This document shows positions 17,947 to 26,519 of a stretch of DNA of 64,000 bases, one piece after another. The position numbers and the translations under genes are program-made. The notes beneath the pieces are model-generated. The model worked only from the letters and a program-made list of their open reading frames with translations. It was not told the origin of the DNA and did not search any database. This stretch comes from Lentisphaerota bacterium. GTDB lineage: Bacteria > Verrucomicrobiota > Lentisphaeria > Oligosphaerales > JABHEG01. The stretch covers positions 30,176 to 94,175 of the forward strand of contig JABHEG010000277.1 in the NCBI GenBank assembly GCA_018676675.1. The letters are read 5' to 3'. Each line of letters begins with the position of its first letter. Positions within the stretch are counted from its first letter, which is position 1.

Positions 17947-17982
17947 CGTCGCTCCTCTCTCCTCATGTCCTTGTTCGTGTGA

Positions 17983-19470
17983 TCAGAAATCCATGAAGGT
18001 CCCATCGATTGGTCTGCCGTCATCGGTCAAGGCCACGTCAAGGGCGTCGGCAAAGTGCAAGTCTCCACGAAACGCATAGATGTGAGCATTCCGGAACCGG
18101 ACTTCCAGGCGGACGATCTTGCCGGTCACGTCGGCGAGTGTGCTGGATTTCCAGTGCACGGGGGCGTCAATTCGGTCGTTGCGCTCGAAAGGCACGCAGT
18201 CGGCGAAAGTGAGCCCTGGAATCGGTTTGCTCAGGAGATCGGTCACCTGGAACGCAATATCGCCGTGCGGGGCTTGCGCGTTGATGGTCAGTTCAGGCTT
18301 GAGGAACGCCATCGGTTTAGTGATGAAACGGGCGTAGTGGCCCTTTGATGTCAGGTACATGAAGCCGTCTTTGCGCAGTCTGTGTGCGACGATCGCGCTG
18401 GGAGGAACCTGGCCTTTGCGGGTAAACTGTGTTGTGGCGTATTGATGGTGCAGGTCGGGGGTCGCTGACGAGTAGATCCACAGCTCATCGTCCCGCTCAA
18501 CCATGCTGGTGGGGTACAGCACTCCGGCGCCGGCGGTCCCAAGTGCTGTATTGGGCATGAAAGGTTGGCGGACACTTCGCTGCCAGTGTTCTCCGTCAAC
18601 GCTGTAGGCGAGCTGGCAGTCGATCGGGCCCCACAGCTGGTTGAAGCGTTCAAGGCGTTGCGAGTTGCTGAAGCTGGCCGTCCACAGGAACCCGACGAAC
18701 GTGTTCTCATAGCGATGAACCGGCATGCCGTAGAACTGCGTGCCGATGGGATCGGTTGGGTCCGGTTGCATGACGTGCCGCAGGTTGCCCCAGTTTCGGG
18801 CATCCTCACTGCTGAGCATGGCGATACGCCGATCCCCCCAACCTGGGCGCGTGACCATGCTGTGCTGGTTCGTGAGGGGATTGTGAAAGCAGCACAATGG
18901 CGGATCGGGATGCCAGCTCGGAACGTTCCAGGTGGCGTCCTCGTCGATCGCCCAGCGCAGACCGTCCTCGGAGACCGCCACGAGATTGTCGGCCATCCAC
19001 GGCTTCACCCCTTCGCCCATGACCACTTCATGGAAGTAGCTGTCAGGGTCCAGCTTTGCTCGCCCGGCAACCGGCCCCCCGCGCTGGACGCAACCAAACT
19101 TGAAGGGCCTGCCGTCGGACGCCACGGGGTCATGGTAGAATGGTCCGCCGTTGGCACTTTCCACGGTGAACAGGTGGTTTGGGGCCAGTTTCTCGCCGGG
19201 GGGAATGATATCCGGGCGATCCAGCGGCCGCCAGTGGATGCCGTCTTCGCTCTCCGCCCCCATCACCGACAGTGGGAAGCCACTGATGATGTACAGCATC
19301 CGCCACATCCCAGACGCCTCATCCCGGTACACCGTTGGCCACGAGGCCAGATAGTCGAAGCACGGATCCTCGTAAGTGGCCTCCGGCATCCATTCGGGCT
19401 GCCCTTGGCACAGTTCAACGTTGTCCTGATGCTCAAGATGCCAAGCGTCCCAGAAGAGCCAGGTTTTCAT
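17983..19470 (-). CDS. Five-bladed beta-propeller protein (GH32/GH43/GH68-like fold)
   Basis: About 495 residues from the ATG at 19470, with AAAAGGA upstream. Blades are visible as repeated W-x-Y/F and S-x-DG-x-x-W elements: ESEDGIHWRPLDRP, VSEDGLRWAID, SSEDARNWGNLRH, YSVDGEHWQRSVRQP. From about residue 400 a beta-sandwich-like C-terminal part follows (GDIAFQVTDLL, IDAPVHWKSS, IVRLEVRFRNAHIYAFRGD). No signal peptide is evident. The fold is that of arabinanase/levansucrase/invertase-type proteins; the propeller with a terminal jelly roll resembles GH32-like sugar-processing proteins. Substrate not determinable. First or second gene of the run ending in the PL8 lyase. Confidence 0.7.
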   Translation of the reverse strand: MKTWLFWDAWHLEHQDNVELCQGQPEWMPEATYEDPCFDYLASWPTVYRDEASGMWRMLYIISGFPLSVMGAESEDGIHWRPLDRPDIIPPGEKLAPNHLFTVESANGGPFYHDPVASDGRPFKFGCVQRGGPVAGRAKLDPDSYFHEVVMGEGVKPWMADNLVAVSEDGLRWAIDEDATWNVPSWHPDPPLCCFHNPLTNQHSMVTRPGWGDRRIAMLSSEDARNWGNLRHVMQPDPTDPIGTQFYGMPVHRYENTFVGFLWTASFSNSQRLERFNQLWGPIDCQLAYSVDGEHWQRSVRQPFMPNTALGTAGAGVLYPTSMVERDDELWIYSSATPDLHHQYATTQFTRKGQVPPSAIVAHRLRKDGFMYLTSKGHYARFITKPMAFLKPELTINAQAPHGDIAFQVTDLLSKPIPGLTFADCVPFERNDRIDAPVHWKSSTLADVTGKIVRLEVRFRNAHIYAFRGDLHFADALDVALTDDGRPIDGTFMDF

Positions 19471-19541
19471 GCGATTTGATGTCCTTTTCGCCAATCGCGG
19501 TCATTCGGCACTTCGGTTGCTCGCGATGCCGAGGTAAACAG

Positions 19542-19572
19542 GTCGTTGCCTTCCCGGCGAGAAGGCAACGAC
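19542..19572 (-). terminator. Strong hairpin between two co-directional genes
   Basis: GTCGTTGCCTTC (19542-19553) and GAAGGCAACGAC (19561-19572) form a perfect 12-base stem with a 7-base loop. It starts one base past the stop codon of the minus-strand gene 19574-21208. On that strand it is not followed by a clean U-tract, so it may be a terminator, an attenuator or an mRNA-stabilising stem in an operon. Confidence 0.4.
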
Positions 19573-19573
19573 A

Positions 19574-21208
19574 TCACGGGATCGGAGATGCCAGAGGGCC
19601 ATGCAGGATGGACTGGCCGGTTGCCGTGATTGCACCCACATAGAAATCGTGGTCGGAATCGGCATCCACCGGGAGTCGATGGGTCGCGCTGAACCGATGG
19701 CTCCGCACCGGTACTCTTACCTTGCGGAGCCCCGTTCCCTTTGGTGCGGCAAACAGCACAAGCTGCACCGGCTTGTCTGTCCGCACTTCCAGTTCCGGCC
19801 CAAAACGCTGCACCGAGAGGACGCTTGGGAGGGACAAGTCAAGGTAGTGGTCTGCCCCGCTGACAGCCTTCAAGAGCACCGTGATCACTTCCTCACGTCC
19901 TCGGAACGGGACGTCGACCACCGCTTGGCCCGGCCCCGTCTTTCGGACTGGGCAACCATCGACGGCAATTTCCTTAGTCGCGAGTCTTGTTTGCCGAAGG
20001 TCCACCGTGACGCTCAGCGGGATATGGAACACACTCAAAGGCAGCGTCCCGTAGGGATCAGCGTAGGTCACGGTCAGTTCAACGCCCAGGGCCGTTTCCC
20101 GCGCGGCCACGGATGCCATGTCGCGCAGAAACTTGTGTTGCAGGGCTTCACCGAAGTCCAGGGTGACCACGTGGTGCGTTCCCATGGCAGCTCGCTGAGC
20201 CGTGTAGTACTCACCAAGATCGAGCTCGAAGCGCGGACTCGTGTGCCAGTGGTTGAAGTCACGGTACCAACCATGGGTGGTAATGGCGCCCTGCAGCAGC
20301 TCAGCGCAGTGCTCCAGCACGTCGCCTTGGGGACGCTCCAAATCTCCCGCTCGTGTGGTTAACGGAAGGCTTACGGCCTGGCAGTGGGTCAGTGTCTCAC
20401 GTTGCTCCGTGCCCAAAGTACCCGAGCCCATGCTGGAGTTCCCGTAAGAGCAGCCACCCGTTACGCTCGAATTGCGCACACCGAGCAGGAATGGGCGAAT
20501 TCCGTGAGCAGCCCCGGTCTGCCCGTTGCGGTAGCCACCAGCCGACGCCGGATGACCAAAGTGCTCACGGACCCACTCGGTCTGTACTTCGAGCAACCCT
20601 CTCAACACGTCGGTTTTCGCCGCGTTCTCCTTGTCCGTGTCGTAGCCGAAGCGTCCTGCGCTGCATTCGTACAGCTGTTTCCCATGGTTGGGGAAGCGTG
20701 CCCGTTTCGCCGCACCCACCTCGACCTGGAAGCCCGCGTTGACCCCGGCTTGTGTCCACGCTGTGGCGTAGTAGTCCGGGATGCGGCTCACCCTCTTTTT
20801 CACCGGGTCGAACCATGAGTCGGACGCAACGTAAACCTGGAAAGAGAGGCGCCCGGTCCGTGCTGCTGCTTCGCGCTCCGGAATAGGGACGTAACGAGAG
20901 CCTTGGCGGAAGGGGATGTCGAACACGGTGACGGCCAGGTTGCTGCGGAATGCGCAGGCTTCGGCCCACCAGAAGGAGTTCTTCTGGGCGGTATCGGTGC
21001 CTTGAGACCACGTCGCAGTGGCTCCGTACCGGTGGTCGCATGCCGCAGCTGGAACGGTTTTTCTCACGCTCATTCTGTCCTCGGCTGCCGGGGCTGTTTG
21101 ACGAGAGAGCAGGAGCAGGGCGACAGCCGCCGCTCCCGACCTGCACCAGCGCGCAGCCCAGCACTGGCAACGGATCATGTGTGGACGATCGAGAGAAAAA
21201 TCGTTCAT
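19574..21208 (-). CDS. Secreted protein of unknown function, possible divergent deacetylase fold
   Basis: About 544 residues from the ATG at 21208; a later ATG at 21178 is also possible. A basic N-terminus and hydrophobic run (AAAVALLLLSRQTAPAA) form a signal peptide. The first half has features loosely like NodB-type polysaccharide deacetylases: LAVTVFDIPF where TFDD is usual, AGGYRNGQTGA where RPPxG is usual, and ITTHGWYRDFNHWHT. None of the metal-binding motifs is canonical, so this is weak. The second half is beta-rich and ends with a Ser/Thr-rich sandwich. Possibly the first gene of the run to the PL8 lyase, 103 bases upstream of the propeller gene. Confidence 0.5.
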   Translation of the reverse strand: MNDFSLDRPHMIRCQCWAARWCRSGAAAVALLLLSRQTAPAAEDRMSVRKTVPAAACDHRYGATATWSQGTDTAQKNSFWWAEACAFRSNLAVTVFDIPFRQGSRYVPIPEREAAARTGRLSFQVYVASDSWFDPVKKRVSRIPDYYATAWTQAGVNAGFQVEVGAAKRARFPNHGKQLYECSAGRFGYDTDKENAAKTDVLRGLLEVQTEWVREHFGHPASAGGYRNGQTGAAHGIRPFLLGVRNSSVTGGCSYGNSSMGSGTLGTEQRETLTHCQAVSLPLTTRAGDLERPQGDVLEHCAELLQGAITTHGWYRDFNHWHTSPRFELDLGEYYTAQRAAMGTHHVVTLDFGEALQHKFLRDMASVAARETALGVELTVTYADPYGTLPLSVFHIPLSVTVDLRQTRLATKEIAVDGCPVRKTGPGQAVVDVPFRGREEVITVLLKAVSGADHYLDLSLPSVLSVQRFGPELEVRTDKPVQLVLFAAPKGTGLRKVRVPVRSHRFSATHRLPVDADSDHDFYVGAITATGQSILHGPLASPIP

Positions 21209-21329
21209 GGGGTATCGGTCTCCGAAGATGTGTAGGACAATAGGTTCGGTGCCTCGGCGACGCAAGGAACCGGAGGAGGGCTGGGGATGGGCACATGCTC
21301 GCACCGTTGCCGACCAAAGTGTTACCGCA

Positions 21330-21491
21330 GAGGGTAGCACCGAATGGCGTCAAAATAAGGGCAATCGGGGCATGGCAGCCCCTCCCACGTTGGCTGCATC
21401 TGACCTCAATGTGGGAGGCGGTGCCATCCGGCGACCTCCTCCTGAATGCACTTCCCACCGCCTATCCAAACGCCATTCGAGGGTAGCACCG
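21330..21491 (-). mobile_element. MITE-like repeat with terminal inverted and flanking direct repeats
   Basis: The 13-base sequence GAGGGTAGCACCG occurs at 21330-21342 and again at 21479-21491. Between them, AATGGCGT (21343-21350) and ACGCCATT (21470-21477) are inverted. The interior (21361-21450) is the reverse complement of the repeat at 40551-40650, including CAATCGGGGCATGGCAGCCC and GGCGGTGCCATCCGGCGACC. The layout is that of a small non-autonomous element of about 136 bases with a 13-base target duplication. It carries no gene and sits upstream of both flanking genes. Confidence 0.6.
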
Positions 21492-21736
21492 TCGGTCGAC
21501 ATCGGCACGATCTGGCCTCAAAATGAACTCACGCGCGGCTGTGATACCTTTCTGGACGGGGTCTAACTACGAACGAGTGCCGTCTTCCCTGCCTGTGTTG
21601 GCGACATTTACCACTAGACTTCGCCAAATTCTTCCAGGTCGGCCAGATCCTCCAAGCGCCCAAAAGCCCGCTTGTCGCTTTGGCGAACTATGTTAGCCGG
21701 CGCTTCCCTCTCCTCAAGCAAAGGCCGACCCCAACC

Positions 21737-22750
21737 ATGCCCTCCGGTCAACCATCCCATGCAGGCCGTGATGAGGCCTCCGCCCGGCCTCGGATGTACT
21801 ATGCGGACGATGTCAGTGGCCGACCACTCTCCAAGGATCCGGCCGTAGTCAGGCTTGGCGGTACTTACTGGCTTTACTACTCGATTCCGCCTTACGAGGG
21901 CAAGCTGACCACTGGCTGGACCATCGGCGTGGCGACCAGCAACAATCTGACGGATTGGGTCAAAGCCGGCGAACTCACAAACACCGGCGATGCGGAAGCC
22001 AGGGGATTCACGGCACCCGGAGCGATCGTGCTTGACGGCAAGATTCATCTGTTCTACCAAACCTACGGAAATGCTGACCGAGATGCGATCTGCCACGCCT
22101 GGTCCGAGGATGGCCTGAGCTTCACTCGGAACCCAACCAACCCGATCTTCCGCCCGGCAGGAGAGTGGAACAACGGCCGCGCAATCGACGCCGATGTCAT
22201 CCCCCACAGTGACCGCCTCCTGCTTTATTGGGCAACGCGGGATCCGCAGATGAAGGTCCAGATGCAGGGCGTGGCCGCCGCGCCGCTCAGCAGTGAGTTC
22301 TCGCGTCAGGACTGGGTCCAGCTCAATCCCGATGGTCCCATCCTGGCCCCAACTGTGCCGACGCACTTGGATGATCCGGATCTGGATCTGAGCTGGGAAA
22401 AGGACTGCATCGAGGCTGCAGCCATGGCGCGGCACAACGGTCGACTCTACATGTTCTACGCCGGAGCCTACAACAATGCCCCGCAGCAGATCGGGGTGGC
22501 GGTGAGCGATAACGGTGTGGACTTCAGACGGCTGTCCGACCGACCGTTCGTACCCAACGGCCCTCCTGGGAGCTGGAACTCAAGCGAGTCCGGCCATCCC
22601 TTCTTCTTTCAGGATGACGACGGGCAGGACTACCTCTTCTACCAGGGAAACAACACCGGCGGGAAAACGTGGCACCTGTCGGTCATACCCATTGACTGGG
22701 TAGACGCCCAACCGGTTCCGGCCCACAAACAGGCAGCCACCTCTGTCTGA
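21737..22750 (+). CDS. GH43/GH117-like beta-propeller glycosidase
   Basis: About 337 residues from the ATG at 21737; ATG 21794 and an upstream TTG are alternatives, none with a clear ribosome binding site. It shows propeller repeats and the acidic residues expected in the GH43 clan: SKDPAVVRLGGTYWLYYS (first Asp), RAIDADVIPHSDRLLLYWATRD (second Asp) and DCIEAAAMARHNGRLYMFYAG (Glu in the acid position). VATSNNLTDWVKAG and AVSDNGVDFRRLSDRP are typical blade elements. No signal peptide, so it may act on imported oligosaccharides in the cytoplasm. Related families cleave arabino-, xylo- or anhydrogalacto-oligosaccharides; specificity cannot be read here. Confidence 0.78.
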   Translation: MPSGQPSHAGRDEASARPRMYYADDVSGRPLSKDPAVVRLGGTYWLYYSIPPYEGKLTTGWTIGVATSNNLTDWVKAGELTNTGDAEARGFTAPGAIVLDGKIHLFYQTYGNADRDAICHAWSEDGLSFTRNPTNPIFRPAGEWNNGRAIDADVIPHSDRLLLYWATRDPQMKVQMQGVAAAPLSSEFSRQDWVQLNPDGPILAPTVPTHLDDPDLDLSWEKDCIEAAAMARHNGRLYMFYAGAYNNAPQQIGVAVSDNGVDFRRLSDRPFVPNGPPGSWNSSESGHPFFFQDDDGQDYLFYQGNNTGGKTWHLSVIPIDWVDAQPVPAHKQAATSV

Positions 22751-23121
22751 GGCCCACCGGACAGATGGGAGGCGAGTTGGCTGTCTCCTGGAGGCGGTCG
22801 TCCTCGACCGTTTGCCCGTCTCCTGGAGGATCGATGTCCTCAGCGGCCCCGGACGTCGATGCGGCACAGCCGCATCCCGTCGGTGCGGTGACTTGACGAG
22901 CGTTGTTGATCCCGGGCGCTGAGGCCATCGCCCCTGCGAGGCGGCTGCGTCAACGTGGAAGGCGGTGCCACCCGCCGATTGCCTGGTTTCTTCTGGTCTG
23001 GAGACAAGAATCGGGGCGTGGCAGCCCCTCCCACCTTGAAGGGCTGCGCCTCATTCCCCTCCCCCCACGGAATCACCGGGCAGGGAAGTCCGGCTCCACC
23101 TTCAGAACAGCCGCCTCCCAC
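22751..23121. repeat. Convergent intergenic region made of repeat fragments
   Basis: No gene is seen. At 22790-22812 CTGGAGGCGGTCGTCCTCGACCG is a variant of the arm of the inverted-repeat element at 50171-50249. At 22957-23032 GGAAGGCGGTGCCACCCG, CCGATTGCC and then ATCGGGGCGTGGCAGCCCCTCCCAC are diverged pieces of the family seen at 21361-21450 and 40551-40756. The gap lies between the ends of two convergent genes. Confidence 0.6.
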
Positions 23122-25413
23122 TCACTCCCCGTTTTCCACCAGCAGCATACGGTCCACAGACACAGCCTTGACCTCCTCGGGATTTTCGCGAGGAGCAACC
23201 CAGATGTAGGCATCCGGGGTGATGGTTGCTCCCTCGATGAGGTAAGTGCAGTACTCGCCGTCCGGGGAAGCGTCCGCCAAAGACACGGCCGTGCTCCCGA
23301 GGCTCTTGGCAGCCCGGGTGTCGTAGACACCTGCCTGAAAGGCGGCGCCGCCGGGTTGGGCTCCGGCGGCCCGTTCCACCCGGACAGACACGTAGATCCG
23401 CCACGATCTTGCAGCCATCTCGGGACTCAGGGGCACCGTGCACTGCACGGCCCATTCCCGGTGGTTAGCAGGCATTCGGACGGTGACGCCGTCAGAGGCC
23501 AGCGGGTCTTCAGCGTAGTCACACCATTTGCCGGGCTTGTAGAGAGTGAACAGGTCGTCCTGCAAGTCGATCCAGCGGCCGGGAGGCAGACCGGAGGCGA
23601 GGTTCGGGGGGCGCGGCTTGCCTCGCGCAATCCGGTTCCGCCACGGCGTGATGTGTTTCTCACTGACGCCGTGCTCCTCACACACACGGACGTAGTCAGC
23701 GGCGTACTCCGCCCGGCTGCGAGGGAACCACGTCTTGCCCCCCTGGGCCATGCTGTTGATCTTGAGCCAGGGCCACTTACTGATGATCCCGTACCACACG
23801 CTGGCGTGCGCAATTTGAACACGTTTCAGCACATCCGGCTTGGCGGAAACAGCCTCCTCAGCCTGCCGGAAGAGTCCTTCGGCCTCTCGCAGCAAGTCCA
23901 CGGTCAAGTAGGGAGCTGCCCGGTCGAAGCAGGGCATATAGTGTCCACCGGTTTCGGCAACATCGTGCAAACGGTCGATGTAGCGTTGAACGTGAGGCGC
24001 GGCATCCTCGTAGTAACCGCGAACAAACTCGCGGACCAGGGCATCGCCATCGAGCTCTGGATCCCAAAGCAGACGGCCCAGCACCCAGGCCCTGATATCG
24101 CTGAAGGCTGCGCCGCGGGTGTAGTGCCCACCTTCCTCGAACACACCTTTGGCGCCGTGTCGGACGAAGAACCGCATATTCGGTGCGAGCACACGTAAGT
24201 TCGGATGTGGGAGCGGAGGCAGCGAGAAATTGGTCACGTAATCCCAGATGTAGAGCCGATCGGTCAGCTGTGACCAACGCCGGATGTCATCCGCAAACGC
24301 CCTGTTGCTCTTGTGCTCGAGCGGCTGCAGAAACGAACACTCGATGCTGCACAGGCGGATGCATACGTTGGGGCGCGGCCTCACCAACTTGGGAGGGGTG
24401 CGGGTGTACTGATAAGCCAGCGTGCTGACCACCGCTTCGGGAAAACCACCCTCAATGTGTTGAGCAATCGCGTTCACGAAACGCAGCAACGGGCCGGATG
24501 GGCTCCCCTCTTCAGCTTCGACCGCCAGACACTCAGCACACTGACAACGGTTGCGCCAGTCGTTCTGCGATACCTCCACGATCGAGTCCGGAGGCGAATC
24601 GCTCAGGAGCTTGTGAGCACGTGCTTTGACCAGCTCAAGCAGCTCCACGTTCGTGAGGCAGAGCTGTGAGCGTTCCGGGGGACCAATTCGCTGCCCCTCT
24701 ATCTCGGAGAACCACTCCGGGTGGGTGGGGAAGAACTCTGCGGGGGGAACAATCGTGTTGAAGGTGTGAACGAAGCCCCACTTCCCGGCGTACCCTCGAT
24801 AGGCCACATGGCCCCCGAGCTCCTCAGGGATCTTGCAGAAATGGCCGTTGACGCGGTTGCGGATGGACCATTGCGGTGTCATCGCGTGGGCAATGTAGGA
24901 TTCGCGATACTCGAACGCGGGTGACTCACGGCGCGACATCGCCGGGACGTCAAGGGTGGACGTGCTCGGAATCGTGCTCGCACCTGGCGCCCACCAACGA
25001 CAGCCCACGACATCGGTCAGGAACGTCACTACCGCATAGATCGCCCCTCGACGAGCGCCAACGGCCCCCGTAAGGATCACGTTCCTCTCCGTGCACTGGA
25101 TAAGAATCCCCTCATGCCCCATGGAAGCCGGAGACAGGTCAAGTCCCGGGTCCAGAGCTTTCGCAGCGCCTGCACCAACAGCAATGGGGAACAGACCCGG
25201 AACCGGGGTGGAGCCTACCGCGAACTCCGCACCTGTGGCCTGCCGAAGGAACGTAGCTAACTCTGACGCTGCTGTCTTCTCGGGGGCCGACGCATCTTCG
25301 GCCAGGACAACCGATGCCAAAGCCCGTCCGTCTTGACTTAGGCGCAACGGGCCACCCACCACGACCGGCCCGAGAGCCACGAACGCCGCCAACGTCACCA
25401 TCGCGATACGCAT
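23122..25413 (-). CDS. Secreted DUF4838 protein (GH20-N-like domain plus barrel)
   Basis: 763 residues; ATG at 25413 follows AGGAGG at nine bases. Signal peptide at about 1-20. Residues about 30-145 form a GH20-type N-terminal domain (APEKTAASELATFLRQATGAEF, GARRGAIYAVVTFLTDVVGCRWWAPG). From about 190 to 560 is the DUF4838 region with its hallmark SQNDWRNRCQCAECLAVEAEEGSPSG and YIWDYVTNFSLPPLPHPNLR. A C-terminal beta-sandwich (about 600-763) probably binds carbohydrate. DUF4838 proteins are abundant in Planctomycetes, Bacteroidetes and Lentisphaerae and are thought to be glycoside hydrolases related to alpha-glucuronidase-type barrels, but activity is largely uncharacterised. Confidence 0.88.
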   Translation of the reverse strand: MRIAMVTLAAFVALGPVVVGGPLRLSQDGRALASVVLAEDASAPEKTAASELATFLRQATGAEFAVGSTPVPGLFPIAVGAGAAKALDPGLDLSPASMGHEGILIQCTERNVILTGAVGARRGAIYAVVTFLTDVVGCRWWAPGASTIPSTSTLDVPAMSRRESPAFEYRESYIAHAMTPQWSIRNRVNGHFCKIPEELGGHVAYRGYAGKWGFVHTFNTIVPPAEFFPTHPEWFSEIEGQRIGPPERSQLCLTNVELLELVKARAHKLLSDSPPDSIVEVSQNDWRNRCQCAECLAVEAEEGSPSGPLLRFVNAIAQHIEGGFPEAVVSTLAYQYTRTPPKLVRPRPNVCIRLCSIECSFLQPLEHKSNRAFADDIRRWSQLTDRLYIWDYVTNFSLPPLPHPNLRVLAPNMRFFVRHGAKGVFEEGGHYTRGAAFSDIRAWVLGRLLWDPELDGDALVREFVRGYYEDAAPHVQRYIDRLHDVAETGGHYMPCFDRAAPYLTVDLLREAEGLFRQAEEAVSAKPDVLKRVQIAHASVWYGIISKWPWLKINSMAQGGKTWFPRSRAEYAADYVRVCEEHGVSEKHITPWRNRIARGKPRPPNLASGLPPGRWIDLQDDLFTLYKPGKWCDYAEDPLASDGVTVRMPANHREWAVQCTVPLSPEMAARSWRIYVSVRVERAAGAQPGGAAFQAGVYDTRAAKSLGSTAVSLADASPDGEYCTYLIEGATITPDAYIWVAPRENPEEVKAVSVDRMLLVENGE

Positions 25414-25754
25414 CCTGTTCGCCTCCTGTTAACCACATTTGACTCCCGCCTCCCGCCGGGACAATAGCCCACTGGGTGATCAGCGTCCATATCTTCAGGC
25501 TTGCGAACGCACCGGCACCATTTACGTTGGCACGCACCCGGAGATCGCGACCCACGTTCGCCATAGGCAGAGCGGCGTTCGTAGTAAGGCTCGTAGCGCA
25601 GCGGAGTGCCGTTCCCCTGTCTTGTGAGGATCACCGCACAAGACAACGCGACTCCGCAAGGCCTACGTCGCTCGCTACGAGCAAAAGCAAGACCGCAGCG
25701 GAGTGCCGTTTCCCATCCCCAAATCAGTGCCATTCGACCAAAGAAGGACAAGCG
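25414..25754. other. Divergent intergenic region
   Basis: A 341-base gap between the DUF4838 gene (minus) and the GDPD gene (plus). No gene is convincing; a reading frame continues upstream of the GDPD start but spans the inverted repeat listed separately and looks non-coding. The AAGGA ribosome binding site of the GDPD gene is at its right end. Confidence 0.55.
25589..25682. repeat. Nested inverted repeat
   Basis: The outer arms GCTCGTAGCG (25589-25598) and CGCTACGAGC (25673-25682) are perfect complements. The inner arms TGTCTTGTG (25618-25626) and CACAAGACA (25637-25645) also pair perfectly. GCAGCGGAGTGCCGTT inside recurs as a direct repeat just to the right (25695-25710). The structure can fold into a long hairpin and is probably a member of a dispersed family. 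Confidence 0.7.
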
Positions 25755-26519
25755 ATGTCTGACTTCCTGAACAACGGCATCACGGCCCATCGAGGCAACG
25801 CCGGGCAGTTCCCGGAGAACACAATCCCGGCGTTCCGCAGCGGCATTGCCTGCGGGGCCGACTGGCTCGAACTGGATGCCCACAGGACCGTTGACGGGCA
25901 GCTGGTCGTTTGTCACGATGCCACGACGGGCGCGACGGCAGACCGGAACCTGTGCATCGCCACGTCCACCTGGGATGAGCTCAGAACTCTCGATATGAGC
26001 TGCGGATTCCGCCAAAAAAACGAGCAGAGCAGCAGCACCTGCCCGACCACCGGGATGCCCTCCCTTCGCGATGTCCTTGAGCTGGTGCTGACGCAATCCC
26101 GGACCCGAGTCTCAATCCAGCCCAAAGCGGACTGCGTTCCGGAGATCGCGGCACTGATCCACGAACTCCACGCCGGTCCCTGGATCGGGTTCAATGACGG
26201 GGATGTCCAGACTCTCCTTTCAGCGCACGAACTGATTCCGGAGGCCTGGGTGTTCCTGGATACCGGCCCCGCAGGTCCTCCCGTGGATGTTCACATCGAT
26301 GTCGCCCTGCAACACGGGTTCCGGTCGATCGTCATGCACCACAGTCTCGTGACGCGTCAGGCAGCGAACGCGATCTCGGAAGCCGGGTTGGAGCCCGGAG
26401 CCTGGACCGTGAATGACACCGATCACATGAGCCGGGCTCTGGAGGCAGGCATAACGCGAATGTACACGGACTACCCCGCGCGTCTGAAAGACGTGCTGAA
26501 GGGAAAGGGGCGGCAGTGA
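25755..26519 (+). CDS. Glycerophosphodiester phosphodiesterase
   Basis: 254 residues from the ATG at 25755, four bases after AAGGACA. The GDPD core is present: AHRGNAGQFPENTIPAF (His 12, Arg 13, Glu 21 and Asn 22), WLELDAHRTVDGQLVVCHD (Glu 39, Asp 41 and His 54), and the late GAWTVNDTDHMSRALEAGITRMYTDYP, where family members have WTVN and TDxP. The enzyme splits glycerophosphodiesters into an alcohol and glycerol-3-phosphate with a divalent metal. No signal peptide, so cytoplasmic. Its stop overlaps the GTG of the tex gene, so the two are co-translated. Confidence 0.9.
   Translation: MSDFLNNGITAHRGNAGQFPENTIPAFRSGIACGADWLELDAHRTVDGQLVVCHDATTGATADRNLCIATSTWDELRTLDMSCGFRQKNEQSSSTCPTTGMPSLRDVLELVLTQSRTRVSIQPKADCVPEIAALIHELHAGPWIGFNDGDVQTLLSAHELIPEAWVFLDTGPAGPPVDVHIDVALQHGFRSIVMHHSLVTRQAANAISEAGLEPGAWTVNDTDHMSRALEAGITRMYTDYPARLKDVLKGKGRQ

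Noticed and set aside
19542..19572. Rho-independent terminator as a firm call
   Set aside because: The stem is strong but lacks a U-tract and the next gene is co-directional, so it is listed only as a low-confidence hairpin.
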